From Tigriopus japonicus (lineage: Eukaryota; Arthropoda; Copepoda; Harpacticoida; Harpacticidae), in contig CM021315.1 in the NCBI GenBank assembly GCA_010645155.1, forward strand, positions 7,981,126 to 8,045,125: a stretch of DNA of 64,000 nucleotides, given 5' to 3'. Positions within the stretch are counted from its first letter, which is position 1. More notes on this DNA, generated by a model. The model made no database searches, was not told the DNA's origin, and was given only the letters and a program-made list of their open reading frames with translations. The letters are not shown here.

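Overview
This is eukaryotic genomic DNA, very probably from an arthropod, and I lean towards a crustacean (inference). It has GT-AG introns, one of them 45 kb long, no bacterial gene organisation, and a dense load of small DNA transposons and tRNA-derived SINEs. The one gene I recognise with confidence is a voltage-gated potassium channel of the KCNQ (Kv7) family on the + strand. It fills most of the window and runs off the right edge. Its S2-S3, S5 and post-S6 sequences resemble KCNQ1 more than KCNQ2-5.

Layout. An N-terminal exon lies at about 1538-1979, with a possible alternative first exon at 4138-4211. A 45 kb intron follows (1980-47082). Exons then come every 0.1-2.5 kb. S1-S6 and the pore are at 47083-51240. 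Helix A, with its IQ-like calmodulin site, is at 52065-52249. A Ser/basic-rich linker spans 53884-59321. The '[12 protein letters not shown]' exon is at 60310-60380. Three tandem 128-nt versions of the helix B/C exon are at 60440-61403. The tetramerisation coiled coil is at 62070-62447, and a Ser/Pro-rich tail runs from 62552 to past 64000. I traced every junction from the acceptor and donor bases. Phases agree throughout, so the gene appears intact.

The most interesting signal is the set of three tandem, homologous, same-phase, equal-length exons for helix B and the start of helix C. Because 128 is not a multiple of 3, only transcripts with exactly one copy stay in frame. This looks like a mutually exclusive splicing switch in the calmodulin/assembly region of the channel.

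The 45 kb intron is a transposon graveyard. It holds a Tc1 element with one amber stop, several hAT-like elements with 8-bp target duplications, and a foldback element with perfect 82-bp inverted repeats and a 10-bp duplication. It also holds long-TIR foldbacks, two tRNA-derived SINE families, a 43-bp minisatellite, and nested insertions that order some events. A candidate small secreted-protein gene lies antisense in this intron (27208-27658). The rest of the intron shows no gene I can support.
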